Source of the DNA: HGM04593 sp045660825
GTDB lineage: Bacteria; Bacteroidota; Bacteroidia; Bacteroidales; Bacteroidaceae
DNA length: 49,012 nucleotides
Assembly (NCBI GenBank): GCA_045660825.1
Contig: JAZREN010000056.1
Span: 1 to 49,012, forward strand
Reading direction: 5' to 3'
The position numbers were made by a program, and so were the translations under genes. Below are positions 1 to 8,144 of this stretch, piece after piece (the stretch's first letter is position 1; each line of letters starts with the position of its first letter). Under the pieces are notes generated by a model. The model was not told the origin of the DNA, searched no databases, and saw only the letters and a program-made list of their open reading frames with translations.

Positions 1-1135
1 TTGCTTTAAACGCGTCTTTGTCTCCTTTATAATATAAATGATTGGTAAACGGGCTTGCTAATTCTTGCTCCACAACCGATTCAACCTGAACATCATATAT
101 CATACTGGTACGAGGGACTATTTCCATATACAATGTGTCTATATGCTTACCGTTGATATGCGTGATTTCACGTCCAGTGTATGCCTTGTATTCATCTGTT
201 GTAACAATAATTCTGACCTTATCATTCACTCTTGCAAACATCACAGGAGAAATGGTCCCATCATTATCAAGTGGTATTCCATAGTCGAACCACATGTGCG
301 AGTCATGAACCTTCCGGTTGAAATTCATTATTAGATATGCAAACTCTTTTAATGTAATATTCTCTGGGATTTTGGCAATTTCCTCTTCGACAAAGGTGTC
401 GTATTCCTCCTCGGTCATAAAATCTTCGAGCGAGGGGTATATCTCCTTGATGCTACTTGCCATTTGACGATAATCAGCGATAGCCTCGGCGCGAGTCAAT
501 ATAGCTTTAGGTTTTTGATTTACGGGAGGAATGAATGTGGTCTTCAGTCCAAACGGAGCCATAGGGTCATCGGGCTTTCCGCCTCTGTCAATTGTCAAGC
601 AGATACTGGGTTGAGGGATTTTCTTGTAGCAATAGTGTACCTGACCCAACACCTCGCCCTTCTTTACCTTCTGTCCTGTAGCGAAAGGCGTATCGGTTCT
701 CAAACCGCGAATATATATAGTTCTGCCATCATTACTCTTTATATGATAAATATATGACAAATATTTGGCATCTTGCATCTTATTTGCCATGCTTTCCTTG
801 TTTTGCTCTATGATATCTTCAAATTTGCCTTTCTGATTAGGAATGCGGAATGATTTGTTCAATGACAAATAGTAATTCATAGCTACATGAGTAATCACTC
901 CATCGCAAGGACTGACGACATTAGTTCCCGGTTTTGCGCCAATAATCAATTTCTCAAAATTGTGCTCGTTGCCAATATAGCCCTGTGGACGGTAAAGTGT
1001 TCCCTCGCCAGCCTTTGCACCTTCGATGGGCCATTGATAATAGCTGGTACTTGTTGGATTGCCCGTTGTTTGTGCACTCAGTTCTAATATGTAGCATAAG
1101 AATAGTAAAATCAATGTCAAAACTCGTGTCATCAT
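1..1135 (-). CDS. secreted protein, degenerate M23-like domain joined to S41-like N-terminal region (3' end outside window)
   Basis: The frame is open from ATG at 1135 to the window edge (378 codons seen). Residues 1-22 form a signal peptide ending near LSAQ. Residues 50-190 have the outline of an M23 lysostaphin-type fold (IGAKPGTNVVSPCDGVI at 65-81, GQKVKKGEVLGQV at 154-166). Both metal-binding motifs look lost: the HxxxD position reads H58..K62 and the usual HLHFE position reads ICLTI (178-182). From about residue 230, ITLKEFAYLIMNFNRKVHDSH resembles the helical region before the PDZ domain of S41 C-terminal processing peptidases; the S41 catalytic Ser/Lys would lie beyond the edge. A possible Bacteroidetes -7 box TAAATTTG lies on the minus strand at 1206-1213. 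The fold assignment is by eye; that it is a real secreted protein is near certain. Confidence 0.7.
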   Translation of the reverse strand, partial: MMTRVLTLILLFLCYILELSAQTTGNPTSTSYYQWPIEGAKAGEGTLYRPQGYIGNEHNFEKLIIGAKPGTNVVSPCDGVITHVAMNYYLSLNKSFRIPNQKGKFEDIIEQNKESMANKMQDAKYLSYIYHIKSNDGRTIYIRGLRTDTPFATGQKVKKGEVLGQVHYCYKKIPQPSICLTIDRGGKPDDPMAPFGLKTTFIPPVNQKPKAILTRAEAIADYRQMASSIKEIYPSLEDFMTEEEYDTFVEEEIAKIPENITLKEFAYLIMNFNRKVHDSHMWFDYGIPLDNDGTISPVMFARVNDKVRIIVTTDEYKAYTGREITHINGKHIDTLYMEIVPRTSMIYDVQVESVVEQELASPFTNHLYYKGDKDAFKA

Positions 1136-1282
1136 TTCATCTTTGCATTTATAATAGGTTTTCCATCCACTAATTTTTATTGAATCACTAGTTCATATTC
1201 AATTGCAAATTTACTTAAAAATCGTAATAATAAGCCCTTATCAGGCAAATTGTTACGATTGGGGAGCACAATTAGATTTGAA

Positions 1283-1345
1283 TTATTCTAGTTCTGCAAG
1301 AAAATCTGCTATCAAGGGTCGAAACTTTACCTTAATACTTGCCAT
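1283..1345 (-). pseudogene. truncated tyrosine recombinase start (20 codons)
   Basis: A 20-codon frame beginning MASIKVKFRP and ending at TAA. The first ten residues match the start of the recombinase fragment at 1513-1830 (MASVKAMFRA), so this is a second broken copy of the N-terminal arm-binding region of a Bacteroidetes tyrosine recombinase. It starts 4 bp after the stop of the charged fragment at 1350-1514, as an integrase or orf following another gene of a mobile element would. It cannot make a working enzyme. Confidence 0.5.
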
Positions 1346-1349
1346 AGGC

Positions 1350-1514
1350 TCACGGTTTTGATTTCTTGTTTGGATTATCCTTTGGCCGCTCTTGCTTGTC
1401 CTTAATGGACTTGGCTTTGCTCTCCTGTTCCTTAGCAGCCTGCTCCTTTAAGCGTGCTTGTTCGGCAAGAGCAGCTTGTTTGCGAACAGCCTCTTCATAG
1501 GTTTCCACATCCTC
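1350..1514 (-). pseudogene. C-terminal fragment of a charged, coiled-coil-like protein
   Basis: An open frame without a start of its own runs from about 1514 to TGA at 1350-1352. It encodes about 54 residues rich in Ala, Glu, Lys and Gln (for example AALAEQARLKEQAAKEQ) and ends in a basic tail. This resembles the charged C-terminal tails of mobilization or relaxase proteins from Bacteroides mobile elements, but the identity is not established. It overlaps the end of the recombinase fragment in another frame, which marks a deletion or recombination joint. Confidence 0.35.
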
Positions 1515-1830
1515 ACTCCTTTGCCGACTGCTTGAATGTAGCGATGATGTCGTCGGCCGTGTATCGCTGTTGGCGGTTATCGAGTTGGTTTACTATGGAA
1601 CGCAACAGTTTCAGGTCCCAATCAATGCGTTCACCTGTTGTTTTGAGATAGTTGCGACGCTCGCTGTCGCTGCCTGCTGTTTGGATGGATTCACCATCCC
1701 ACTCATTTGAAAAGATGCGGTAGTCGGTTGTCAATTGGCGCACTACACGGTTTTGGATTATCTGATAATAGATTATTCCCTGCTTGGCATCCACGATCGA
1801 TGCCCTGAACATTGCTTTTACACTTGCCAT
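1513..1830 (-). pseudogene. tyrosine recombinase (integrase), N-terminal fragment
   Basis: 105 codons starting MASVKAMFRASIVDAKQG. The pattern of an N-terminal beta-rich arm-binding domain (IIYYQIIQNRVVRQLTTDYRIF) followed by the start of a SAM-like core-binding domain is typical of Bacteroidetes tyrosine recombinases of about 400 residues. Everything after residue 105 is missing, including the catalytic Arg, His-x-x-Arg and Tyr. ATG at 1830 is chosen because the family starts MAS(I/V)K; a longer frame reaches 1875. Its own promoter-like region is preserved upstream (1856-1899). It is a non-functional relic of an integrative element. Confidence 0.7.
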
Positions 1831-1855
1831 TTTTGTATATGTTTTTAATTTTCTA

Positions 1856-1899
1856 CAAAAATGCACCTTGTTCAAGGGCTGGTGTTTGCTATTTTGACA
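1856..1899 (-). promoter_or_regulatory. promoter-like element: 13-bp box plus -7 box, before the integrase fragment
   Basis: On the minus strand TGTCAAAATAGCA (1887-1899) is followed after exactly 23 bp by CATTTTTG (1856-1863), one mismatch from TAnnTTTG. The same box with the same 23-bp spacing occurs three times in the phage-like locus between 34240 and 34911. The repeated spacing is seen directly; its use as a promoter is inferred. Confidence 0.5.
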
Positions 1900-2378
1900 G
1901 AAAAGAATTGCCGGTTTAATTCAGGACAGAAGGACAAAAGAACATAAGGGCGCGATTTCTAAATTTTGACAGAAGTACATAAACCAACATTCGTTGGTTA
2001 CATAAGATTCAATTATAAGCCCCTATAGCTGCGATAAAGACAAGGCTTTTGGTTATTAGATATAGTGAGGCTGACTAAAAAGGCTCTTTTTTCGTTACAC
2101 TCGCCCTCAAAATGCTCATTTACGCTTAGTAAACTGCGCTTTTTCAGGCTTCGCAAGCCTTAAAATACCTCTTTTTATACAACCTCTCAGCAAAGAGGAT
2201 GACCTAAAATAAAAGGATCATCCTCTTTAAAGAATCAGTGTCTGAGACAAGGTGAGAACTTGTTTTCCCATTGTCGCAGACACTAATTATTTATTGTCGC
2301 AAGTGAAACTATGCGACACAGCTATCTAATACTGGAAGGTTCTTATGTTCTTTTGTTCTTTTGTCTAAAAATCAAAGA
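1876..2378. other. non-coding, hairpin-rich stretch
   Basis: No convincing gene. Inverted repeats seen: AACCAAC-ATTC-GTTGGTT at 1981-1998; AGGCTT-CGC-AAGCCT near 2146-2160; AAAGAGGATGA / TCATCCTCTTT near 2196-2228; a 14-bp stem with one mismatch at 2237-2250 / 2271-2284 (AGTGTCTGAGACAA); and TGTCGCA / TGCGACA at 2295-2301 / 2312-2318. ACAAAAGAACATAAG (1934-1948) has a perfect 15-bp inverted partner at 2342-2356 that brackets most of the stretch. It follows an integrase relic and probably belongs to the same scar. Confidence 0.5.
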
Positions 2379-3239
2379 TTATCCGTTCGAACCTGCGCCG
2401 GACATGATGTCGAGCAGTTCGTTGGTGATGGCCTGTTGACGGCCTTTGTTGTATTCAAGCGTGAGTTCCGAGATTAGGTCGGTTGCATTGTCGGTAGCCA
2501 CCTGCATTGCCAGCACGCGCGCGGCGTGTTCGGCAGCCACAGCATCGAGCAGTGCCGTGAACAACTGCACCTCCACTACTTTTGGCACAAGCGCGCCAAG
2601 CAGTTCCTTGCGACCGGGTTCCACAATGTAATCAACTGCCGCAACGGCATCTTCAGCCATTTTCAGCTCAACCGGCAACAATAGTTCATTTACCGGTTCC
2701 TGTTTTGCAGCCGACTTGAAATGGGAGTGCACCACCTCCACCCTGTCAATAGTGCCACTGCGGAAACGCTCCATCAAATCACGTGCCACAATGGCAATGT
2801 CATTATATTGCGGAGCTGCCGACTGCGGCATAAGTTCCTCGCGTAACGTGTAACCAAGTTTCTTCACGGCATCATGCATTTTCTTGCCGACAGTGTAAAT
2901 CTCAACTTCGGTATTCGAAGCTCTGTAGCCATCGAGCACGGCGCGCATTCTGCCAATGACATTGGAGTTAAATGTTCCGCACAGGCCGGTATCGGATGCC
3001 ACAGCTATGACAACAGCCTTTTTGCAGTCGCGCGCGGTTGCAAGTTCTGTTGTGAACCCGGTAGAAGAGGAAAGGAACGAGGCAAGCAGGCCATGGAGCC
3101 TGTCGCTATAATGCGACATGCCCTCAATGGCCGCTTGCGCACGGCGCAGTTTAGCTGCAGAAACAAGTTTCATTGCCGCTGTAATCTTCTGCGTGCTCTT
3201 AACCGACACTATTCTGTCCCTTACTTCTCTCAGGTTCAT
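2379..3239 (-). CDS. atpG: ATP synthase F1 subunit gamma
   Basis: 286 residues, the usual family length. It is the central rotor shaft that couples proton flow to ATP synthesis. The N-terminal helix carries ITAAMKLVSAAKLRRAQ and the C-terminal helix carries LTLEYNKGRQQAITNELLDI, the two strands of the coiled coil that sits inside the alpha3beta3 head. It is the last gene of the operon, 150 bp after atpA; that gap holds a repeat of the 'GTCATnCTGAGC' family. Confidence 0.97.
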   Translation of the reverse strand: MNLREVRDRIVSVKSTQKITAAMKLVSAAKLRRAQAAIEGMSHYSDRLHGLLASFLSSSTGFTTELATARDCKKAVVIAVASDTGLCGTFNSNVIGRMRAVLDGYRASNTEVEIYTVGKKMHDAVKKLGYTLREELMPQSAAPQYNDIAIVARDLMERFRSGTIDRVEVVHSHFKSAAKQEPVNELLLPVELKMAEDAVAAVDYIVEPGRKELLGALVPKVVEVQLFTALLDAVAAEHAARVLAMQVATDNATDLISELTLEYNKGRQQAITNELLDIMSGAGSNG

Positions 3240-3298
3240 TATCTATTATTTTGGTAATAATATAGCAGTTGACCCAATGTTGACATTATTCGCGAATT

Positions 3299-3371
3299 TG
3301 TCATCCTGAACGGATGTGAAGGATCTCATAACCACGCTGAACAGAGATACTTCGCTTTGCTCAGTATGACA
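3299..3371. repeat. intergenic REP-like inverted pair, copy 1
   Basis: Between atpA and atpG. A left half GTCATCCTGAAC...GAAGGATCTC faces a right half GAGATACTTCGC...CAGTATGAC, so the unit can fold into an imperfect hairpin. Related units lie at 14115, 14283, 19939 and 23893, always between genes. Confidence 0.6.
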
Positions 3372-3389
3372 CCTTAATATTGGCTATTT

Positions 3390-4967
3390 TCACTTTATAG
3401 ATGCAACCACGCCTGCGGCGGCATCGGTCATAAGTTTCTCAACTTCGGCATTCAATACTCCCGCAGAGAGCACGTCAAGCACACTCTCCTTGTAACTTGA
3501 ACGCAGCACGTCGAGGAAAAGTTTCTCGAACTGGGGAACCTTGTCAACGGCAATGCCCTGCAACAGGTTCTTTGTTCCGCAATAAAGCAGTGCCACCTGT
3601 TCGCCCACAGGCATTGGAGAGTATTGCGGCTGCACAAGCAGAGCATTTGTGCGGCGACCTCGTTCAATGACCATCATTGTAACGGCATCGACATCGGTAC
3701 CGAACTTGGCAAAAGCCTCCAGTTCGCGATACTGTGCCTGGTCAATCTTCAATGTTCCCGCTACGCCTTTCATTGATTTTATCTGCGCGTTACCACCCAC
3801 ACGCGACACCGATATACCCACATTCACAGCCGGGCGGAAGCCACGGTTGAAGAGGTCGCTCTCCAGGTATATCTGCCCGTCAGTGATGGAGATTACATTA
3901 GTAGGAATATAGGCCGACACGTCCCCCGCCTGTGTCTCAATGATGGGTAGAGCTGTGAGCGAGCCACCACCCTTCACCTTGCCAACAAGACTTGGAGGCA
4001 GGTCGTTCATCTTCTCGGCAACCTCTTGTTGGTTGATGATTCTTGCGGCACGTTCAAGCAGACGCGAATGGAGATAGAAAACATCACCGGGATAGGCCTC
4101 GCGGCCCGACGGACGGCGCAGGATGAGCGACACCTCGCGGTATGCCACTGCCTGTTTGGAGAGGTCATCAAACACCACCAGGGCATGGCGGCCGGTGTCG
4201 CGGAAATACTCGCCTATTGCAGCACCCGCCATTGGGGCATAGTACTGCAGTGCAGCAGTGTCGGCTGCTGTGGCAGCAACAACAATGGTATAGTCCATTG
4301 CGCCGTGTGTGCGCAGGGTATTGACTATTGAGGCTACGGTCGAGCCCTTCTGTCCAATGGCAACATATATGCAATAGACAGGCTTGCCGGCCTCGTAGTC
4401 TGCGCGTTGGTTGAGTATGGTATCAATGGCAACAGCAGTCTTGCCCGTCTGGCGGTCGCCAATGATGAGCTCGCGCTGTCCACGACCAATGGGAATCATT
4501 GAGTCTATGGATTTAAGGCCGGTCTGCAAAGGCTCGGTCACCGGCTGGCGGAAAATAACGCCCGGCGCCTTGCGGTCAAGCGGCATCTCGCACTTGTCGC
4601 CATCTATGTTGCCCTTGCCGTCGAGAGGCTCACCAAGCGGGGTTATCACACGACCCAGCATGGCGTCACTGACATCGATTGATGCAATGCGCCCCGTGCG
4701 TTTCACCGTCATGCCCTCCTTTATCTTGTCGGTAGGTCCCAAAAGCACGGCACCCACGTTGTCCTCCTCAAGGTTCATGACAATAGCCTTAATGCCATTG
4801 TCGAACTCAAGCAGTTCCTCGGCCTCGGCATTGTACAGACCATATATGCGTACAACACCGTCGCTAACCTGAAGAACAGTTCCCACCTCCTCGTATTCCA
4901 TCTTGCTCTTCAAGCCCTGCAGCTGTTCAAGCAACACACTCGACACCTCACTTGGTTTAATATTCAT
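3390..4967 (-). CDS. atpA: ATP synthase F1 subunit alpha
   Basis: 525 residues. Forms the non-catalytic nucleotide-binding part of the F1 head. Walker A GDRQTGKT is at residues 170-177, followed by the typical alpha-subunit run ILNQRADYEAGKPVYCIYVAIGQK. The start ATG at 4967 (MNIKPSEVSSVLLEQL) is chosen because the further open sequence upstream is the atpH coding region in another frame; it leaves a 1-bp gap to the atpH stop, as expected for tight translational coupling. Confidence 0.97.
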   Translation of the reverse strand: MNIKPSEVSSVLLEQLQGLKSKMEYEEVGTVLQVSDGVVRIYGLYNAEAEELLEFDNGIKAIVMNLEEDNVGAVLLGPTDKIKEGMTVKRTGRIASIDVSDAMLGRVITPLGEPLDGKGNIDGDKCEMPLDRKAPGVIFRQPVTEPLQTGLKSIDSMIPIGRGQRELIIGDRQTGKTAVAIDTILNQRADYEAGKPVYCIYVAIGQKGSTVASIVNTLRTHGAMDYTIVVAATAADTAALQYYAPMAGAAIGEYFRDTGRHALVVFDDLSKQAVAYREVSLILRRPSGREAYPGDVFYLHSRLLERAARIINQQEVAEKMNDLPPSLVGKVKGGGSLTALPIIETQAGDVSAYIPTNVISITDGQIYLESDLFNRGFRPAVNVGISVSRVGGNAQIKSMKGVAGTLKIDQAQYRELEAFAKFGTDVDAVTMMVIERGRRTNALLVQPQYSPMPVGEQVALLYCGTKNLLQGIAVDKVPQFEKLFLDVLRSSYKESVLDVLSAGVLNAEVEKLMTDAAAGVVASIK

Positions 4968-4968
4968 G

Positions 4969-5514
4969 TTAAACAAGTTTTCTGTTTTGTTTGACAAACT
5001 CTGTTTCAATATCGCGCAACTGCCTGCGGATGCTTGCGTCCAGGCGGTGTGTTTCGGTTTCGTAGACAAAACCACCAACCAAGCCCTCGTCCACAACGTT
5101 CTGCATCTCAACCGTTGCACTGTCGGCCACAAATGCTGCTGCCACCTTGTCGCACAGCGCCTGTGAGACAGGTTCGGCCGTTGTAAGACGAACTGCAACA
5201 ATATTCTTTTCCTTGCGGTAGAGCGACACGTAGCAGTGCGCAATGAAGATGAGCAATGGCTCGCGTTCCTCGTCAATGACAAGGCGCACGAAATTCTCGT
5301 ACACTGAAGAACTGTCGACAGCCGAACACAGCAGTCTCACGCGTTCCTCCTTTGAAAGCGAGGGGGCAGCCAACATATTGCCCAAGTCCTTCACCTGCTG
5401 CAAAGTGACCATGAGTTGCAACATATTACGGTATATTACATCCTCGGCACCCTGCTGCTTGGCATAGGTAAACAGCGCCTTGGCATATCGCATTGAAACG
5501 ACTCCTGTATTCAT
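4969..5514 (-). CDS. atpH: ATP synthase F1 subunit delta
   Basis: 181 residues, usual length. It is the peripheral stalk cap that holds the stator to the top of the alpha3beta3 head. The start MNTGVVSMRYAKALFTYAKQ is the family hallmark (RYAKALF). It directly follows atpF with no gap and is followed 1 bp later by atpA. Confidence 0.92.
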   Translation of the reverse strand: MNTGVVSMRYAKALFTYAKQQGAEDVIYRNMLQLMVTLQQVKDLGNMLAAPSLSKEERVRLLCSAVDSSSVYENFVRLVIDEEREPLLIFIAHCYVSLYRKEKNIVAVRLTTAEPVSQALCDKVAAAFVADSATVEMQNVVDEGLVGGFVYETETHRLDASIRRQLRDIETEFVKQNRKLV

Positions 5515-6027
5515 TTATTCACGGTTTGCTTGCATTTCTTCCTTTGTCTCGTCGACAAGTTTCTCTATATACTCCTGCCGGCGTTCTTCGCCCGATAGCT
5601 CGTGACGCAGAATCTTCTCGGCAACAGCCAATGCAACCTTTGCAGCCTCTTCGCGCACGGCGTTGAGGGCCTCCTCGCGCTGTTGCAGGATCTCACGCTT
5701 GGCTTCGGCAATCATCTTCCCGGTCTCGACGTCAGCCTTCTCGCGCGCCTCCTTTATTATCTGCTCCCTGGCCACCGTTGCCTCATGCAGAATCTCTACC
5801 TGCTTGCGGCGCGCCTCTTCCAACAGGCCATTGCATTGCTGCTCTATACCCGCAATCTTTTCATTGGCCTCCTTTGCCCCTTTGAGTGCATCGTCGATGT
5901 ATTGTTTGCGGGCATCAATCATCGATGTGATGATTGGGAAACCATACTTGTACAACACAAGGAACACCACTCCGAACGCCAATAGCATCCAGAACAGCAG
6001 ACCTGCATCGGGCAATAACAGTGACAT
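5515..6027 (-). CDS. atpF: ATP synthase Fo subunit b
   Basis: 170 residues. It has one N-terminal membrane helix (about residues 8-30) followed by a long charged alpha-helix (DARKQYIDDALKGAKEANEKI onward) that forms the dimeric stator stalk. It sits between atpE and atpH in the standard order. Confidence 0.94.
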   Translation of the reverse strand: MSLLLPDAGLLFWMLLAFGVVFLVLYKYGFPIITSMIDARKQYIDDALKGAKEANEKIAGIEQQCNGLLEEARRKQVEILHEATVAREQIIKEAREKADVETGKMIAEAKREILQQREEALNAVREEAAKVALAVAEKILRHELSGEERRQEYIEKLVDETKEEMQANRE

Positions 6028-6047
6028 CCTTGATTAGGTTTATATGA

Positions 6048-6311
6048 TTACACAAAGAGCACCAGGAAGCATACTACGATAGCAAACATCGCCACACCCT
6101 CAATGAGCGCAGCGGCAAGAATCATACCCGACCTGATGTCACCTGCAGCCTCGGGCTGACGTGCGATTGACTCAAGTGCTGTACAACCGATGCGGCTGAT
6201 ACCCATTGCAGCAGCAAACACAGCGATTACAGCAGCAAAGGCTGCACCCATATTTGCCAACGAAGCAACACTCACAGCTTCAAGTAAAACAGTCATAAAC
6301 ATAATTTTCAA
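6048..6311 (-). CDS. atpE: ATP synthase Fo subunit c (rotor ring)
   Basis: 87 residues forming a two-helix hairpin. The loop reads ESIARQPEAAGDIRS and helix 2 carries the ion-binding glutamate in ALIEGVAMF. The residue after the glutamate is Gly rather than the Ser/Thr common in sodium-binding c subunits, which favours proton use, though this is inference. The start may be any of three nearby ATG codons (residues 1, 4 or 6); only the N-terminal few residues are affected. Confidence 0.95.
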   Translation of the reverse strand: MKIMFMTVLLEAVSVASLANMGAAFAAVIAVFAAAMGISRIGCTALESIARQPEAAGDIRSGMILAAALIEGVAMFAIVVCFLVLFV

Positions 6312-6395
6312 TATTTAAAGGTTAGTAATTATTTCTTTCTATGTCATTCTATATTTGCAATGTCATTGGCTCGTTCATTTCTTTGCGACCATCAT

Positions 6396-7472
6396 TCAAT
6401 GTTTCTCTTTACGGTGCTCGGGCTGCGAAAGACCAATGAACACCGACGAGAGCATGGTAAACACAAACGCCTGAATAAAGGCAACAAGCAACTCAAGCAC
6501 ATTCATGAAAATGGTGAAGAAAACCGACACCACCGTCATTGCACTGCCAATATACACGTTCACCGCCATTGTAACAAATATTATTGAGACAAAGGCCAGC
6601 AATGCCGTGTGCCCGGCAAGTATATTTGCAAACAATCGTATTGTCAGGGCAAAGGGTTTCACCACCACTCCCACAAGCTCAATAACGGGCATCAATGGAA
6701 CCGGCAGTTTGAGCCACACCGGCACATCGGGCCAGAACACCTCCTTGTAATACTCTTTGTTACCGAACACATTCACCGCCACAAAGGTGCAAAGCGCCAG
6801 AGCCAGAGCAATGGAAATGTTACCTGTGACGTTTGCACCACCGGGAAAGATTGGCAACAATCCCATGAGGTTTGTAAGGAATATCATAAAGAACACCGTG
6901 AGCAAGAATGGCACATATTTCTTATATGTACTGCCAACGTTGGGTTTTATGACACTCTCCACAACCATAACAATAACCATCTCCATGAGCCCGACAAAGC
7001 CACGCGGAGCCTCATCAGAGGGTTTGCGGTTCCTGTACCACCTTGCCGTGCCCACCACAATAAGAACAAGCATCAAAGATATGATGAACACCGATACTAC
7101 AGTCTTTGTGAGCGAGAGGTCGAGCACCGGGCGTTGTTCATTTCCATCGGCATCAAGCTCAACAATCTTACCCTCATAATTCCCGCTTTGCGATATGCGG
7201 AAGCCATTATGCTCGGGAGCATGATGGAACACCGATGAAGAGAACACCTCCCAGCCGGTGCGCGAAGAATAGAGGATTATGGGCAATGGCAATGTCACAT
7301 GCTTGTCGCCAATGGTGGTTATGTGCCACTCATAGGAGTCCTTAACGTGGTCGAAGATAATCTTCTTCACGTCGACAGCCTGCGCTTCGCCATTTTGCGG
7401 AGCACCGGCTGCCGCCACCCCACAACAAGGCAACAACATCAACAGCAACATTATGTACCTCAATAGCCTCAT
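6396..7472 (-). CDS. atpB: ATP synthase Fo subunit a
   Basis: 358 residues, longer than the roughly 270 of enterobacterial subunit a because of an N-terminal signal peptide (MRLLRYIMLLLMLLPCC) and about 100 extra periplasmic residues, as is usual in Bacteroidetes. The C-terminal half has the conserved membrane helices with the essential arginine in LTIRLFANILAGH and a final amphipathic helix LLVAFIQAFVFTML, which form the half-channels against the c ring. Its start overlaps the stop of the preceding small membrane gene by 4 bp. Confidence 0.95.
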   Translation of the reverse strand: MRLLRYIMLLLMLLPCCGVAAAGAPQNGEAQAVDVKKIIFDHVKDSYEWHITTIGDKHVTLPLPIILYSSRTGWEVFSSSVFHHAPEHNGFRISQSGNYEGKIVELDADGNEQRPVLDLSLTKTVVSVFIISLMLVLIVVGTARWYRNRKPSDEAPRGFVGLMEMVIVMVVESVIKPNVGSTYKKYVPFLLTVFFMIFLTNLMGLLPIFPGGANVTGNISIALALALCTFVAVNVFGNKEYYKEVFWPDVPVWLKLPVPLMPVIELVGVVVKPFALTIRLFANILAGHTALLAFVSIIFVTMAVNVYIGSAMTVVSVFFTIFMNVLELLVAFIQAFVFTMLSSVFIGLSQPEHRKEKH

Positions 7473-7855
7473 CGGTTGTTATCTGCTATTTTTTTCTTCA
7501 ATCCAAAAACATATACATTCTCAACAACCATCATAACAAACGAGTAGACAAGAAAAGTCACAAGCACCACTGTAGCCTGTTCCCTGAAAAGGAAACACAT
7601 TGCAAGCAAGGCACCTATCGAAAGCACCATCTTCAATGTTTTGAATACCATGAACTGCTTGATGAACTGCTTTGCATCAGCAGGCTGCGCAATAACAGCT
7701 ACAGGTATTGCATATAGTGCCAGAAAGAATACCGGCACCGCCAGATGCGCCTTACCCGCATACCCTTGGAACAGCACACCAAGCAACACCTCACCAGCCA
7801 CCGCCATCAACAACAGCAAGGCAAGCAACATTGTTATCATCTTTATCTTGTTCAT
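7469..7855 (-). CDS. small membrane protein of the ATP synthase operon (AtpI-like position)
   Basis: 128 residues with four predicted membrane helices (about 5-28, 38-56, 73-90, 94-117) and a short basic tail. It lies between atpC and atpB, where Bacteroidetes operons keep a small membrane gene. By place and topology it may act like AtpI, which helps assemble the c ring or carry ions, but no AtpI motif is clear. It overlaps atpB by 4 bp, so it is co-translated with it. Confidence 0.75.
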   Translation of the reverse strand: MNKIKMITMLLALLLLMAVAGEVLLGVLFQGYAGKAHLAVPVFFLALYAIPVAVIAQPADAKQFIKQFMVFKTLKMVLSIGALLAMCFLFREQATVVLVTFLVYSFVMMVVENVYVFGLKKKIADNNR

Positions 7856-7888
7856 TTTGTAGTATTCTATTTTATGAATGTCAGTTTG

Positions 7889-8140
7889 TTACATCTCCAC
7901 CAAAGCGCTTACTTTATTATCCTTCACCTCAACAAAACCGCCCTTAACAGCCATCTGCTGTTCATCCTTGCCCACTTTCCATTTTATATTGCCGGCGCAT
8001 AAAATAGAGACCAATGGCGCATGGTTGTAGAGCACCGTAAAAGGCGCCTTTGCCCCGGGTAGGTTCACCATCTCCACCATGCCGGTGAAAAGCCGTTTCT
8101 CGGGCGAAACAATCTCCAGTTCAATCAACTCCTCGTCCAT
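7889..8140 (-). CDS. atpC: ATP synthase F1 subunit epsilon (short form)
   Basis: 83 residues: only the N-terminal beta-sandwich domain (LEIVSPEKRLFTGMVEMVNLPGAKAPFTVL...HAPLVSIL). The C-terminal inhibitory helical hairpin of the 130-residue enterobacterial protein is absent, as is common in Bacteroidetes. It links gamma to the c ring. It lies 4 bp downstream of atpD. Confidence 0.93.
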   Translation of the reverse strand: MDEELIELEIVSPEKRLFTGMVEMVNLPGAKAPFTVLYNHAPLVSILCAGNIKWKVGKDEQQMAVKGGFVEVKDNKVSALVEM

Positions 8141-8144
8141 GGCG

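Noticed and set aside
1..1135. M23-like protein as the missing endolysin of the phage-like locus
   Set aside because: It is 26 kb away, has a signal peptide, and its metal-binding motifs are lost.
4968..5282. 105-residue N-terminal extension of ATP synthase alpha
   Set aside because: This stretch codes for atpH in another frame; the alpha family starts at MNIKPSEV.
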